This document shows, piece by piece, positions 1 through 7,357 of a stretch of 7,503 nucleotides of DNA. The DNA comes from QHYU01 sp041493955 (GTDB lineage Bacteria > Acidobacteriota > Terriglobia > Acidiferrales > UBA7541), in NCBI GenBank assembly GCA_041493955.1, contig JBGPZW010000158.1, forward strand, positions 1-7,503, written 5' to 3'. A model generated the notes under the pieces. That model ran no database searches. It worked only from the letters and a program-made list of their open reading frames with translations, and was not told the DNA's origin. Each line of letters begins with the position of its first letter. The stretch's first letter is position 1. The translations under genes were made by a program, and so were the position numbers.

Positions 1-45
1 ACCCACACCGCGCTCAAGTTCGTCATCCCCCTCTCTCGCCGCTGA
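1..45 (+). CDS. possible C-terminal tail of an upstream gene
   Basis: Frame 1 is open from the window edge and reads THTALKFVIPLSRR before a TGA at 43-45. Fourteen residues are too few to identify a family, and other frames are also open here, so the call rests on position only. A repeat copy begins 51 bases after this stop, much as the second copy begins 43 bases after the stop of the second ATPase gene. That similarity mildly supports a real gene end. The product is unknown. Confidence 0.3.
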   Translation, partial: THTALKFVIPLSRR

Positions 46-96
46 GCCCCGCAGTGCCTCCGCGACTTCACCTGGATAGTTGTGTAGCGGCAGGCC

Positions 97-205
97 GACC
101 TTGCCCCGAGCCAAATTGAGGGAACCCGACCACTGTGCCTGGCAGTGGCTGTCATTCCGAGCGCAGCGATCGAGGATTCCGGCCTTGCCGGAAGGAATCC
201 CTCCT
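97..205 (+). repeat. dispersed intergenic hairpin repeat, copy 1
   Basis: This is one of two related non-coding elements in the window, both in the same orientation. Bases 97-130 match 3001-3034 at 25 of 34 positions without gaps. A variable part follows, which here includes a small stem (CCACTG 130-135 with CAGTGG 143-148). Then comes a perfect 7-bp hairpin, TTCCGGC (177-183), loop CTT, GCCGGAA (187-193), and a shared GGAATC (194-199). An alternative pairing of GGATTCC (174-180) with GGAATCC (194-200) is also possible. No T-run follows, so it is not a textbook terminator. It lies shortly after the possible gene end at 45, so a role in the 3' end of a transcript is one option; a REP-like mobile hairpin is another. 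No protein-coding signal was credited here. Confidence 0.6.
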
Positions 206-260
206 TGGACATACACCACTGCGCCGCGCAAGGCACTATCATCTCTCTTGTCCGCGGGGC

Positions 261-295
261 CGAGTTTCGAGTTTCGTTTTTCGGTTTTCGCTTCT
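261..295 (+). repeat. 7-bp phased CGnnTTT array upstream of the first ATPase gene
   Basis: Five consecutive heptamers can be laid out without gaps: CGAGTTT (261-267), CGAGTTT (268-274), CGTTTTT (275-281), CGGTTTT (282-288) and a degenerate CGCTTCT (289-295). The first two are identical. The array runs directly into a -10-like TATGAT and the start codon at 307. It could be a decayed short tandem repeat or a set of protein-binding sites over the promoter; the sequence does not decide between them. Confidence 0.45.
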
Positions 296-300
296 ATGAT
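295..300 (+). promoter_or_regulatory. candidate -10 element, possible leaderless start
   Basis: TATGAT matches the sigma-70 -10 consensus at 5 of 6 positions. The ATG of the first ATPase gene lies 6 bases further on, close to where transcription would begin, and no Shine-Dalgarno sequence is visible before it. This would give a leaderless mRNA. No convincing -35 hexamer is present at the usual distance; the phased T-rich heptamers occupy that place. Confidence 0.35.
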
Positions 301-306
301 TCCAGC

Positions 307-1332
307 ATGGCTCTCCTGCTCGATGTCCGCCGCCTGACCGTGGAATTGCCGACTCCATCGGGTTGGGTGCGCCCCGTCAACGACGTCTCTTTTCAGCTCG
401 CGCCGGGCGAGACGCTCGGCCTCGTGGGCGAATCGGGCTGCGGCAAGACGATGTTGTCTCTGGCCCTGATGGGCCTGCTTCCGCCGGGCGCGCGTCGTGC
501 GGGCGAGGCCTGGCTGGCCGCGCGCAATGCGGCTGGCGCGGGGAGTTTGAATCTGACCACCCTCAGCGAACGCGAACTGGTTGCCGTGCGCGGACGAGAA
601 ATCGGAATGGTTTTCCAGGAGCCGATGACCGCACTCAACCCGGTGCTACGCGTCGGTGAGCAGATCGAGGAAGCCATTCGTGCCCACTTGCCGCGACGGG
701 TTCGCGGTGAGTCAGCGGTCAGTGCCGGTGAAATCGAGCGCCGCGCCGTCGGGGCTCTTGAGCGCGCCGCGGTGCCCGAACCGGAGCTTCGCGCCCGGCA
801 GTATCCCCACCAGCTCTCCGGCGGCCTGCGCCAGCGGGCCATGATTGCCATGGCGCTGGCCGCAGATCCTCGGATCCTCATCGCCGACGAGCCCACCACT
901 GCCCTCGACGTCACCGTGCAGAAGCAGATTCTCGAGCTGCTGGCGCGATTGCGCCGGGAACTCGGCCTCGGTCTGCTTTTCATTACGCACGACCTCGGTG
1001 TGGTCGCGCAGGTCGCCGATCGTCTCGCGGTGATGTACGCCGGCCGCATCGTCGAGGAAGGTCCGGTCGCCGAGGTGCTTCGCCGGACGAGGCATCCTTA
1101 TACCGAAGGTCTGCTGCGCGCCTCGCCGCGACTCCGCCGGCGCAAACTCGAACCGATTGCAGGCGCCGTGCCGCAGCTCAACGCGCTTCCGCCCGGCTGC
1201 GCCTTCGAGCCGCGCTGCCACTATCGTCGCGCGGAATGCACAGCCGCCGTGCCGGAGCTGCGCGCCGCCGCTCCCGAGCATCGCGCGCGGTGTATCCTCG
1301 TCGAGCCGGCGGCCGAAGAGGTGACCCGATGA
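307..1332 (+). CDS. ABC transporter ATP-binding protein, Opp/Dpp (DppD/OppD) type
   Basis: This is a 341-residue cytoplasmic ATPase subunit of an Opp/Dpp-class importer (peptides, nickel or related solutes). All nucleotide-binding motifs are present: Walker A GESGCGKT (41-48), Q-loop Gln104 in VFQEP, signature LSGGLRQ (170-176), Walker B ILIADE with Glu195, D-loop ALD (199-201) and H-loop His228. The family's C-terminal extension follows, with Cys298, Cys304, Cys311 and Cys329 (spacing CX5C, X6C, X17C). In some Opp/Dpp ATPases this tail is known to hold a 4Fe-4S cluster. The ATG at 307 was chosen because the family alignment begins there (MALLLDVRRLTV); the frame is open back to 145, but that stretch is repeat sequence. 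The stop overlaps the next start as ATGA. Permeases and a binding protein are not in the window, so the substrate cannot be named. Confidence 0.93.
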   Translation: MALLLDVRRLTVELPTPSGWVRPVNDVSFQLAPGETLGLVGESGCGKTMLSLALMGLLPPGARRAGEAWLAARNAAGAGSLNLTTLSERELVAVRGREIGMVFQEPMTALNPVLRVGEQIEEAIRAHLPRRVRGESAVSAGEIERRAVGALERAAVPEPELRARQYPHQLSGGLRQRAMIAMALAADPRILIADEPTTALDVTVQKQILELLARLRRELGLGLLFITHDLGVVAQVADRLAVMYAGRIVEEGPVAEVLRRTRHPYTEGLLRASPRLRRRKLEPIAGAVPQLNALPPGCAFEPRCHYRRAECTAAVPELRAAAPEHRARCILVEPAAEEVTR

Positions 1333-2144
1333 GCGCGTCTGACCGTGACCACCTGGACCGCGTGCGCGATCGCTTTACGCGCACCGCGCGCGAGTTCGCC
1401 AGCTTTGCACTCAGCATGCGCAGCGAGGAGGCCGAGCGCCTGGCCAGCCTGGCCCTCGCAGGTTTTCCGGATGCAGCGCGCGCCACTGCCGTGGACCTGG
1501 CCTGCGGTCCGGGGACGTTTACGCGCGCCTTTGCCGTGCGCGTGGGCTTCATCCTCGGTTTGGACTTGACCCCGGCCATGCTGGCCGAAGCGCAGCAAAC
1601 CGCCGCGCGCGATGCCCTCGCGAACATGACCTTCGCGTGTGCCGATGCGAACGCGCTCCCTCTGCCCGACGCCGCGCTGGAACTGGCCGTGTGCGCCTAC
1701 AGCTTCCATCATTTTCTCGACCCAGCCCGCGCGGTTCGGGAGATGGCTCGCGTGCTGCGAGTGGGCGGACGCTTGGCCGCGGTGGACTTGATCGTACCCG
1801 AGGGTGCCGACCCGGAGTGGAACAACCGCATCGAGCGCGCCCGCGACTCTTCCCATGCGTGCACGCTGGCTTCCGCCCAGTTCCGCGCCTTGGTCCAAGC
1901 CGCCGGGCTGCGCCTGCTGGCCACGGAGACCGGCGAACGCACGCGGCAATTTGATCACTGGATGCAGATCATGGGCTGCTCTCCGGGCACTCCCGCCTAC
2001 GTTGCAACGCGCTGCCTCATGGAAACCTCGATGCCGGGCGATGCCGCCGGGTTCCATCCACACTTCGCGCCTGCGGCGCCGGGCGCGCCGCCGGAGCTGG
2101 AATTCGGGCAGACCTCGCTGTTCCTGGTGGCGGAGAAGCGTTGA
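1329..2144 (+). CDS. class I SAM-dependent methyltransferase (Methyltransf_11/UbiE-like)
   Basis: This 271-residue soluble protein has the Rossmann-fold methyltransferase signature. Motif I is VDLACGPGT (55-63). The ribose-contacting acid is Asp79 in GLDLTPAML. Motif II lies around ADANALPLPD (105-114), followed by AYSFHHFLDP (123-132) and the post-II helix EMARVLRVGG (138-147). The C-terminal half has the RDSSHACTLASAQ and FDHWMQ stretches typical of UbiE-like small-molecule methyltransferases. The substrate is not evident. Its ATG lies inside the stop of the preceding ATPase gene (ATGA, 1329-1332), which implies translational coupling. Its own stop is 3 bases before the second ATPase start, so all three should be co-transcribed. 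A methyltransferase between two importer ATPases is unusual; it might act on the transported compound or be a chance insertion into the operon. Confidence 0.9.
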   Translation: MSASDRDHLDRVRDRFTRTAREFASFALSMRSEEAERLASLALAGFPDAARATAVDLACGPGTFTRAFAVRVGFILGLDLTPAMLAEAQQTAARDALANMTFACADANALPLPDAALELAVCAYSFHHFLDPARAVREMARVLRVGGRLAAVDLIVPEGADPEWNNRIERARDSSHACTLASAQFRALVQAAGLRLLATETGERTRQFDHWMQIMGCSPGTPAYVATRCLMETSMPGDAAGFHPHFAPAAPGAPPELEFGQTSLFLVAEKR

Positions 2145-2147
2145 GGT

Positions 2148-2957
2148 ATGAGCGAACCTCCCCTGCTTGAAGCTCGCAACTTGCGCAAGAGTTTCCTCAC
2201 TGCGGCAGGAGTGTTTGCCGACGCCGGCCGCGGCGCGCCGCGCCAGAACGCGGTGGACGGTGTGAGCCTCGATCTGGCACTCGGAGAAACCCTCGCCATC
2301 GTGGGTGAATCCGGCAGTGGAAAAACCACGCTGGCGCGTCTTCTGCTGCGGCTGATTCCGGCCGATGCGGGCGAAGTCCGCTTCGGCGGCCGCGACCTGC
2401 TCGCCGCGCGCGGCGCGGAGCTGCGCGGCCTGCGCCGCGAGATGCAGATGGTTTTTCAGGACCCGTTCGCCTCGCTCAACCCCCGGCTGCGCGTCGAAGG
2501 GATTGTCGGCGAGCCGCTCGAAATCCACGAGCCGGCGCTTTCTCGCGCCGCGCGCCGCGAGCGCGTGCGCGCCATTCTGGAAACCGTTGGCCTGGGTGCC
2601 GACGCGATGTCGCGCTACCCGCACGAGTTCTCCGGCGGGCAGCGGCAGCGCATCGGGATTGCGCGGGCGCTGGTGCTGCGGCCGCGGTTGGTGGTGGCCG
2701 ACGAACCGGTCTCCGCGCTCGACGTTTCGGTGGGCGCGCAGATCCTCGAGCTGCTGCAAACCCTTCAGCGCGAACTTGCCCTCACTTACCTGCTCATTTC
2801 GCACAGCCTGCCGGTGGTCGCCCAACTTGCCACGCGCATCGCGGTGATGCAGGCGGGAAAATTCGTCGAAGTCGGGCTGGCTGAGCAAGTTCTGCGCGAG
2901 CCCGCGCATCCCTACACCCAGACCCTGCTCACTGCCGTCCCCGAAGTTCCCGCTTAG
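2148..2957 (+). CDS. ABC transporter ATP-binding protein, Opp/Dpp/Nik (OppF/NikE) type, short form
   Basis: This 269-residue ATPase is the presumed partner of the one at 307. It shows Walker A GESGSGKT (53-60), Gln104 in VFQDP, signature FSGGQRQ (161-167), Walker B LVVADE with Glu186, D-loop ALD (190-192) and H-loop His219. The residue after that histidine is Ser220 where most relatives have Asp (ISHSL instead of ISHDL). The HPYTQTLL motif is present, but the protein ends about 10 residues later. It therefore lacks the C-terminal tail with cysteines that its partner keeps and that OppF/DppF (roughly 320-330 residues) usually carry. NikE is similarly short, so this may be a natural form. No continuation of the tail is readable in any frame after the stop. 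The start follows the methyltransferase stop by 3 bases; GGAG at 2132-2135 is a distant ribosome site. Confidence 0.92.
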   Translation: MSEPPLLEARNLRKSFLTAAGVFADAGRGAPRQNAVDGVSLDLALGETLAIVGESGSGKTTLARLLLRLIPADAGEVRFGGRDLLAARGAELRGLRREMQMVFQDPFASLNPRLRVEGIVGEPLEIHEPALSRAARRERVRAILETVGLGADAMSRYPHEFSGGQRQRIGIARALVLRPRLVVADEPVSALDVSVGAQILELLQTLQRELALTYLLISHSLPVVAQLATRIAVMQAGKFVEVGLAEQVLREPAHPYTQTLLTAVPEVPA

Positions 2958-3000
2958 CCGCCGGCGCCTCTTGCTTCGCGGGCCTAAACAGCAGCGCGCT

Positions 3001-3110
3001 GACCTTGTCCCGCGCATTGTCGAGGGAACGCGCCATTTCTCGTTTGCCATCCTGAGCCCCGGCCTTGCCGGGGGCGAGGAATCTCTCCCTAGCGCCGGCC
3101 TCTTGCCGGC
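3001..3110 (+). repeat. dispersed intergenic hairpin repeat, copy 2
   Basis: This is the second copy of the element at 97-205, in the same orientation, starting 43 bases after the stop of the short ATPase gene. The hairpin is CCCCGGC (3057-3063), loop CTT, GCCGGGG (3067-3073). It shares the 13-base core CCGGCCTTGCCGG with copy 1. The two outer pairs are C-G here but T-A there, so both arms changed together. GGAATC recurs at 3078-3083. A further stem, GCCGGC (3094-3099) with GCCGGC (3105-3110), follows with a 5-base loop. The 316-base gap 2958-3273 contains this repeat, a promoter candidate, a leader stem-loop and a ribosome site; I see no gene in it. The open frame through it is an upstream extension of the membrane protein gene across repeat sequence. 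Confidence 0.6.
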
Positions 3111-3155
3111 AAACGCATTCTCCTTTGGCGAAGGCCCCACCTTTCCGCCGCCCAT

Positions 3156-3185
3156 GTGCCATTCCAGGGACTTTTGCGATACACT
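3156..3185 (+). promoter_or_regulatory. candidate promoter for the Yip1-like gene
   Basis: GTGCCA (3156-3161) matches the -35 consensus at 4 of 6 positions, and TACACT (3180-3185) matches the -10 at 4 of 6, with an 18-base spacer. Transcription would begin near 3192, leaving a leader of about 80 bases that contains a stem-loop. The matches are weak and this sigma-70 model may not fit the organism well. Confidence 0.3.
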
Positions 3186-3187
3186 CA

Positions 3188-3238
3188 CCGCTCCCGAAAC
3201 TCTTGGCCAAGCCGCACGTACTGGTGTTTCGAGAGCGG
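3188..3238 (+). promoter_or_regulatory. stem-loop in the leader of the Yip1-like gene
   Basis: Bases 3188-3200 (CCGCTCCCGAAAC) pair with 3226-3238 (GTTTCGAGAGCGG) at 12 of 13 positions, the only mismatch being C3194 against A3232. The 25-base loop contains the palindrome TTGGCCAA (3203-3210). The structure ends 21 bases before the GGAGG ribosome site, so it would lie in the 5' leader, or as inverted repeats just after a promoter. It could be an operator for a dimeric regulator or an RNA control element; no known riboswitch class is recognised. Confidence 0.45.
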
Positions 3239-3259
3239 CAACAACCAACTTCTTGCGAT

Positions 3260-3264
3260 GGAGG
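3260..3264 (+). promoter_or_regulatory. strong ribosome binding site
   Basis: GGAGG lies 9 bases before the ATG at 3274. It is the clearest Shine-Dalgarno sequence in the window, and it fixes the start of the membrane protein even though the frame is open upstream to 2971. Confidence 0.8.
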
Positions 3265-3273
3265 TCACCAACC

Positions 3274-4026
3274 ATGGCAACGACTGCGACCCCGGCTGCG
3301 CCCGGAGCTCCTGAAGCCCAGGAGCCCATCAATCACTTTGGACGAATTTTCGGCGCCTTGTTCAGTCCTCAGGCGACCTTTGGAGAGATCGCGCGCCGCC
3401 CGAGCTGGATCGCGCCCCTTGCTGTCCTGGCGATTCTGGGCCTGGGTGTCGGCTACTTTCTGAACCAGCGCGTGGACTGGGGCAGCTTCATCCGCCAGAA
3501 GGCGGAACAGAATCCTCGCTTCGCGCGGCTCACTGAAGAGCAAAAGCAGAACGCGCTTAGTGTGCAGGTCAAGATTGCACCCATCAGCGCCTATGTGTTC
3601 GGGCCACTAGGCCCGGCGATCGCGGCCTTGTTTCTTGCACTGGTTTACTGGGGCGCGTTCAATCTGTTCGCCGGCTCGGGGCTGCGCTTCGGCAACTCTT
3701 TCGGGATCGCCTCGCATGCCCTCGTCCCCTCGGGAATCGGCTCGCTGCTGGCCATTGTGGTCATGGCAGCAAAGAAACATGCAGACGTTGACCCGGAGCA
3801 TCTCCTGGCCTCCAATGTCGGGGCCATGCTGGGCAGCGACGCTCCGCACTGGCTGGAGTCGCTGGCGTCGTCGCTGGACATCTTCTGGATCTGGATTCTC
3901 TGCCTGCTGGCCGTGGGCTTCTCAGCGGCCAATCCCAAGAAAGCTTCCCTTGGCAAAGCCTTAGGCATCGTCTTCGGGCTCTGGGCCATCTGGGTGCTCG
4001 CCAAGGTCGGCTGGGCCGCCATCTGA
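3274..4026 (+). CDS. Yip1-family-like multi-pass membrane protein
   Basis: The protein has 250 residues. It has a short Ala/Pro-rich N-terminus (1-18), then the stretch FGRIFGALFSPQATFGEIARRPSW (split here as FGRIFGALFSPQ and TFGEIARRPSW, 22-45). This resembles the opening of bacterial Yip1-domain proteins, where a 'sP..tf..i...p' pattern precedes the first helix. About five membrane segments can be read: 45-62, 107-132, 143-166, 201-219 and 229-249, with a charged loop after the first helix (64-100). Bacterial members have no well-defined function, so none is assigned. The gene stands alone between two structured gaps: a repeat-bearing 316-base gap upstream and 48 bases to tgt downstream. 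The family call rests on overall pattern rather than catalytic residues and could be wrong; the membrane topology is safer. Confidence 0.75.
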   Translation: MATTATPAAPGAPEAQEPINHFGRIFGALFSPQATFGEIARRPSWIAPLAVLAILGLGVGYFLNQRVDWGSFIRQKAEQNPRFARLTEEQKQNALSVQVKIAPISAYVFGPLGPAIAALFLALVYWGAFNLFAGSGLRFGNSFGIASHALVPSGIGSLLAIVVMAAKKHADVDPEHLLASNVGAMLGSDAPHWLESLASSLDIFWIWILCLLAVGFSAANPKKASLGKALGIVFGLWAIWVLAKVGWAAI

Positions 4027-4038
4027 TCTGCGGCTGGC

Positions 4039-4067
4039 TCGGCAAAGCGCGCGGCTGCTGGTAGACT
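4039..4067 (+). promoter_or_regulatory. candidate promoter for tgt, possible leaderless start
   Basis: TCGGCA (4039-4044) and TAGACT (4062-4067) each match the -35 and -10 consensus at 4 of 6 positions, with an ideal 17-base spacer. The tgt ATG begins 7 bases after the -10, where transcription would be expected to start. There is no clear Shine-Dalgarno sequence between them; only CGGGG directly touches the start codon. This mirrors the arrangement before the gene at 307. Confidence 0.4.
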
Positions 4068-4074
4068 CCCGGGG

Positions 4075-5202
4075 ATGGCGTTTTATTTTGAGGTCCTGAA
4101 GACCGACCCGAGCGGCGCGCGTCTCGGCCGCCTCACCACGCCCCACGGAGTGATTGACACACCGGCGTTCATGCCTGTCGGCACGGCCGCGACGGTCAAA
4201 GGCATGACCCAGGAGATGCTCGAGGGGCTCGGCGTCCAGGTTCTGCTCTGCAACACCTACCATCTTTATCTGCGCCCCGGTCACGAAGCCATCCGTCGCC
4301 TGGGCGGGCTGCACCGCTTCATGTCCTGGCCGCACGCGATCCTCACCGATTCGGGTGGTTATCAGGTCTTCAGTCTCGCCGACCTCCGCAAGGTTACGGA
4401 CGAAGGTGTGCGCTTCCGCTCGCATCTGGACGGCTCCGAACATTTTCTGACGCCGGAGAAAGCCGTCGAGGTCCAACTGGCGCTGGGCTCCGACATCCAG
4501 ATGGTCCTTGACGAGTGCATCGAGTATCCCGCCAGCCACGAGCACGCCCGGCATGCCGCCGCACGCACGCGCGATTGGGCGCGCCGTTCGCGCGACTATT
4601 TCGCTGCGCACGGCGATCCCGGGCAGCAAGTGCAGTTCGGCATCGTGCAGGGCGGCGCCCACGCCGACCTGCGCCGCCAGAGCGCCGACCAGATGATCGA
4701 GCTGGATTTTCCCGGCTATGCCGTGGGCGGCCTGGCCGTGGGAGAGCCGCACACGCTGACCTGTGAGATGACCGCCGAGGTCACCGCGCGGCTGCCGGCC
4801 GAACGCCCGCGCTATCTGATGGGCGTGGGCAAGCCCGAAGACCTGGCCGACTACGTCCGGCACGGCATCGACATGATGGATTGCGTCTTGCCCACGCGAA
4901 ACGCGCGCAACGGCTGCCTGTTCACCAGCCAGGGCCGCGTGCTGATCAAGAACGCCTGCTACGCCGAAGACCCCGGCCCGGTGGATGAATCCTGCCGCTG
5001 CCTGGTCTGCCGGCGCTATTCTCGCGCCTACCTCCGGCACCTGTTCATGGCCAACGAAATCCTCGCCGCTGTCCTGAACACGCATCACAACCTCTACTTT
5101 TACCTTGACATCATGCGGAAAATCCGCGACGCTATTCTGTTTGGGGATTTGGCTGGATTCTCTTCAGAGCTTCAGGCGCGCTTCGAGGCGGGCTCTCCCT
5201 GA
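4075..5202 (+). CDS. tgt: queuine/preQ1 tRNA-guanine transglycosylase
   Basis: This 375-residue enzyme exchanges guanine-34 in the anticodon of tRNA-Asp, -Asn, -His and -Tyr for preQ1, the key step of queuosine synthesis. The catalytic residues are visible by comparison with the Zymomonas enzyme. Asp92 in TDSGGYQVFSL is the general acid/base, Asp146 in VLDEC contacts the base, and GIVQGG is at 189-194. The nucleophile is Asp269 in MMDCVLPTRNARNG, with Arg275 and Arg278 for tRNA recognition. The zinc site is Cys307, Cys309, Cys312 (CRCLVC) and His338. Length is normal for the bacterial family and nothing is missing. Its place upstream of yajC-secD-secF is a widely conserved bacterial arrangement; queA, often adjacent, is not next to it here, where a membrane protein gene lies upstream. 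Confidence 0.98.
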   Translation: MAFYFEVLKTDPSGARLGRLTTPHGVIDTPAFMPVGTAATVKGMTQEMLEGLGVQVLLCNTYHLYLRPGHEAIRRLGGLHRFMSWPHAILTDSGGYQVFSLADLRKVTDEGVRFRSHLDGSEHFLTPEKAVEVQLALGSDIQMVLDECIEYPASHEHARHAAARTRDWARRSRDYFAAHGDPGQQVQFGIVQGGAHADLRRQSADQMIELDFPGYAVGGLAVGEPHTLTCEMTAEVTARLPAERPRYLMGVGKPEDLADYVRHGIDMMDCVLPTRNARNGCLFTSQGRVLIKNACYAEDPGPVDESCRCLVCRRYSRAYLRHLFMANEILAAVLNTHHNLYFYLDIMRKIRDAILFGDLAGFSSELQARFEAGSP

Positions 5203-5249
5203 GACGGCAACCCGGTGGCGGGGTGCTCGAATACTCGAGGCGTCCAAAC

Positions 5250-5297
5250 AGACTAAGGAACGCCGGTCCTGCCCGTGGGGGCAGGACTTCCTTGTCT
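5250..5297 (+). promoter_or_regulatory. long bulged hairpin between tgt and yajC
   Basis: Three helices stack in register: AGAC (5250-5253) with GTCT (5294-5297), AAGGAA (5255-5260) with TTCCTT (5288-5293), and GTCCTGCCC (5266-5274) with GGGCAGGAC (5279-5287). This makes 19 perfect pairs around a GTGG loop. The left arm carries a one-base bulge (T5254) and a five-base bulge (CGCCG, 5261-5265), while the right arm is continuous. No T-run follows, so simple intrinsic termination is unlikely. The element ends 43 bases before the yajC ATG. It could be a leader structure, a processing or stability element between tgt and the sec genes, or a mobile hairpin repeat. A small CTCGA/TCGAG stem (5226-5239) lies just upstream. 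Confidence 0.6.
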
Positions 5298-5340
5298 CCG
5301 TAGGTTTCCGAGGCTGTGGAGCGGACAGAAAGTGAACGCT

Positions 5341-5664
5341 ATGGGAAACCGCGCAGCAGCGGATCTTGCCTTGCTGGCCCAAGGGCAGGGGTCGAGCGGC
5401 CTGCTGACCTTCGCGCCGCTGGTCGTCATCATGGTGATTTTCTACGTCCTGCTGATTCTCCCCGCGCAGCGGCGTCAGAAAAAGACCGCCGAGATGCTCG
5501 GCGCGCTGAAGGCCGGCGACAAAGTGGTCACCAACGGCGGCATCTACGGCACCATCGTGGGTCTCGAGGGCGACGCCGTGCAGCTCCGCATCGCCGACCA
5601 GGTGAAGATCAAGGTCGCTCGCTCGGCCATCGCCGCCCTGCAACCGGAAGTGAAGGAGAGCTAG
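5341..5664 (+). CDS. yajC: preprotein translocase accessory subunit YajC
   Basis: This 107-residue protein forms part of the SecDF-YajC complex that assists the SecYEG channel. It has one membrane helix (about 21-41, FAPLVVIMVIFYVLLILP), then a basic stretch AQRRQKK. The family's small cytoplasmic domain follows, with LKAGDKVVTNGGIYGTIVGL and a closing QVKIKVARSAIAAL. Length is normal. The ATG at 5341 is preferred; an in-frame GTG at 5332 would add three residues and has GGAG at about 11 bases, so the start is not certain. The gene follows tgt after a 138-base structured gap and precedes secD by 34 bases, so co-transcription with the sec genes is expected. Confidence 0.95.
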   Translation: MGNRAAADLALLAQGQGSSGLLTFAPLVVIMVIFYVLLILPAQRRQKKTAEMLGALKAGDKVVTNGGIYGTIVGLEGDAVQLRIADQVKIKVARSAIAALQPEVKES

Positions 5665-5698
5665 CCGCCGCACTCCGCATCGCGCGCCAAGTCGAACG

Positions 5699-7324
<1,626 letters not shown>

Positions 7325-7330
7325 AAGCTG

Positions 7331-7357
7331 CGGCCGGGAACAAGACCGCCCCGGCCG
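7331..7357 (+). other. hairpin between secD and secF
   Basis: CGGCCGGG (7331-7338) pairs perfectly with CCCGGCCG (7350-7357) over 8 G/C pairs with an 11-base loop, 6 bases after the secD stop. It is followed by TGTCTAATTTAG, which is T-rich only in part, so it is at best a weak or partial terminator. In an operon whose products act as a complex, it may instead tune the ratio or stability of the secD and secF messages. Confidence 0.4.

Noticed and set aside
80..337. 85-residue open frame upstream of the first ATPase gene
   Set aside because: It runs through the hairpin repeat and the heptamer array and overlaps the ATPase start. The translation looks like translated repeat, not protein.
2228..2243. 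GC palindrome CGCGGCGCGCCGCG inside the second ATPase gene
   Set aside because: It is in coding sequence of the same composition, encoding an ordinary variable loop; chance in GC-rich DNA is enough.
2971..3273. 101-residue N-terminal extension of the Yip1-like protein
   Set aside because: The extension crosses the repeat, and a strong GGAGG sits 9 bases before the ATG at 3274.
1221..3332. 703-residue open frame on the minus strand across the methyltransferase and ATPase genes
   Set aside because: It lies antisense to three genes with complete family motifs. Its translation is rich in R, G, A, H and Q with no recognisable domain, as expected for a shadow frame in GC-rich DNA.
3961..5088. 375-residue open frame on the minus strand opposite tgt
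   Set aside because: tgt is certain on the plus strand, and this frame is its codon-bias shadow.
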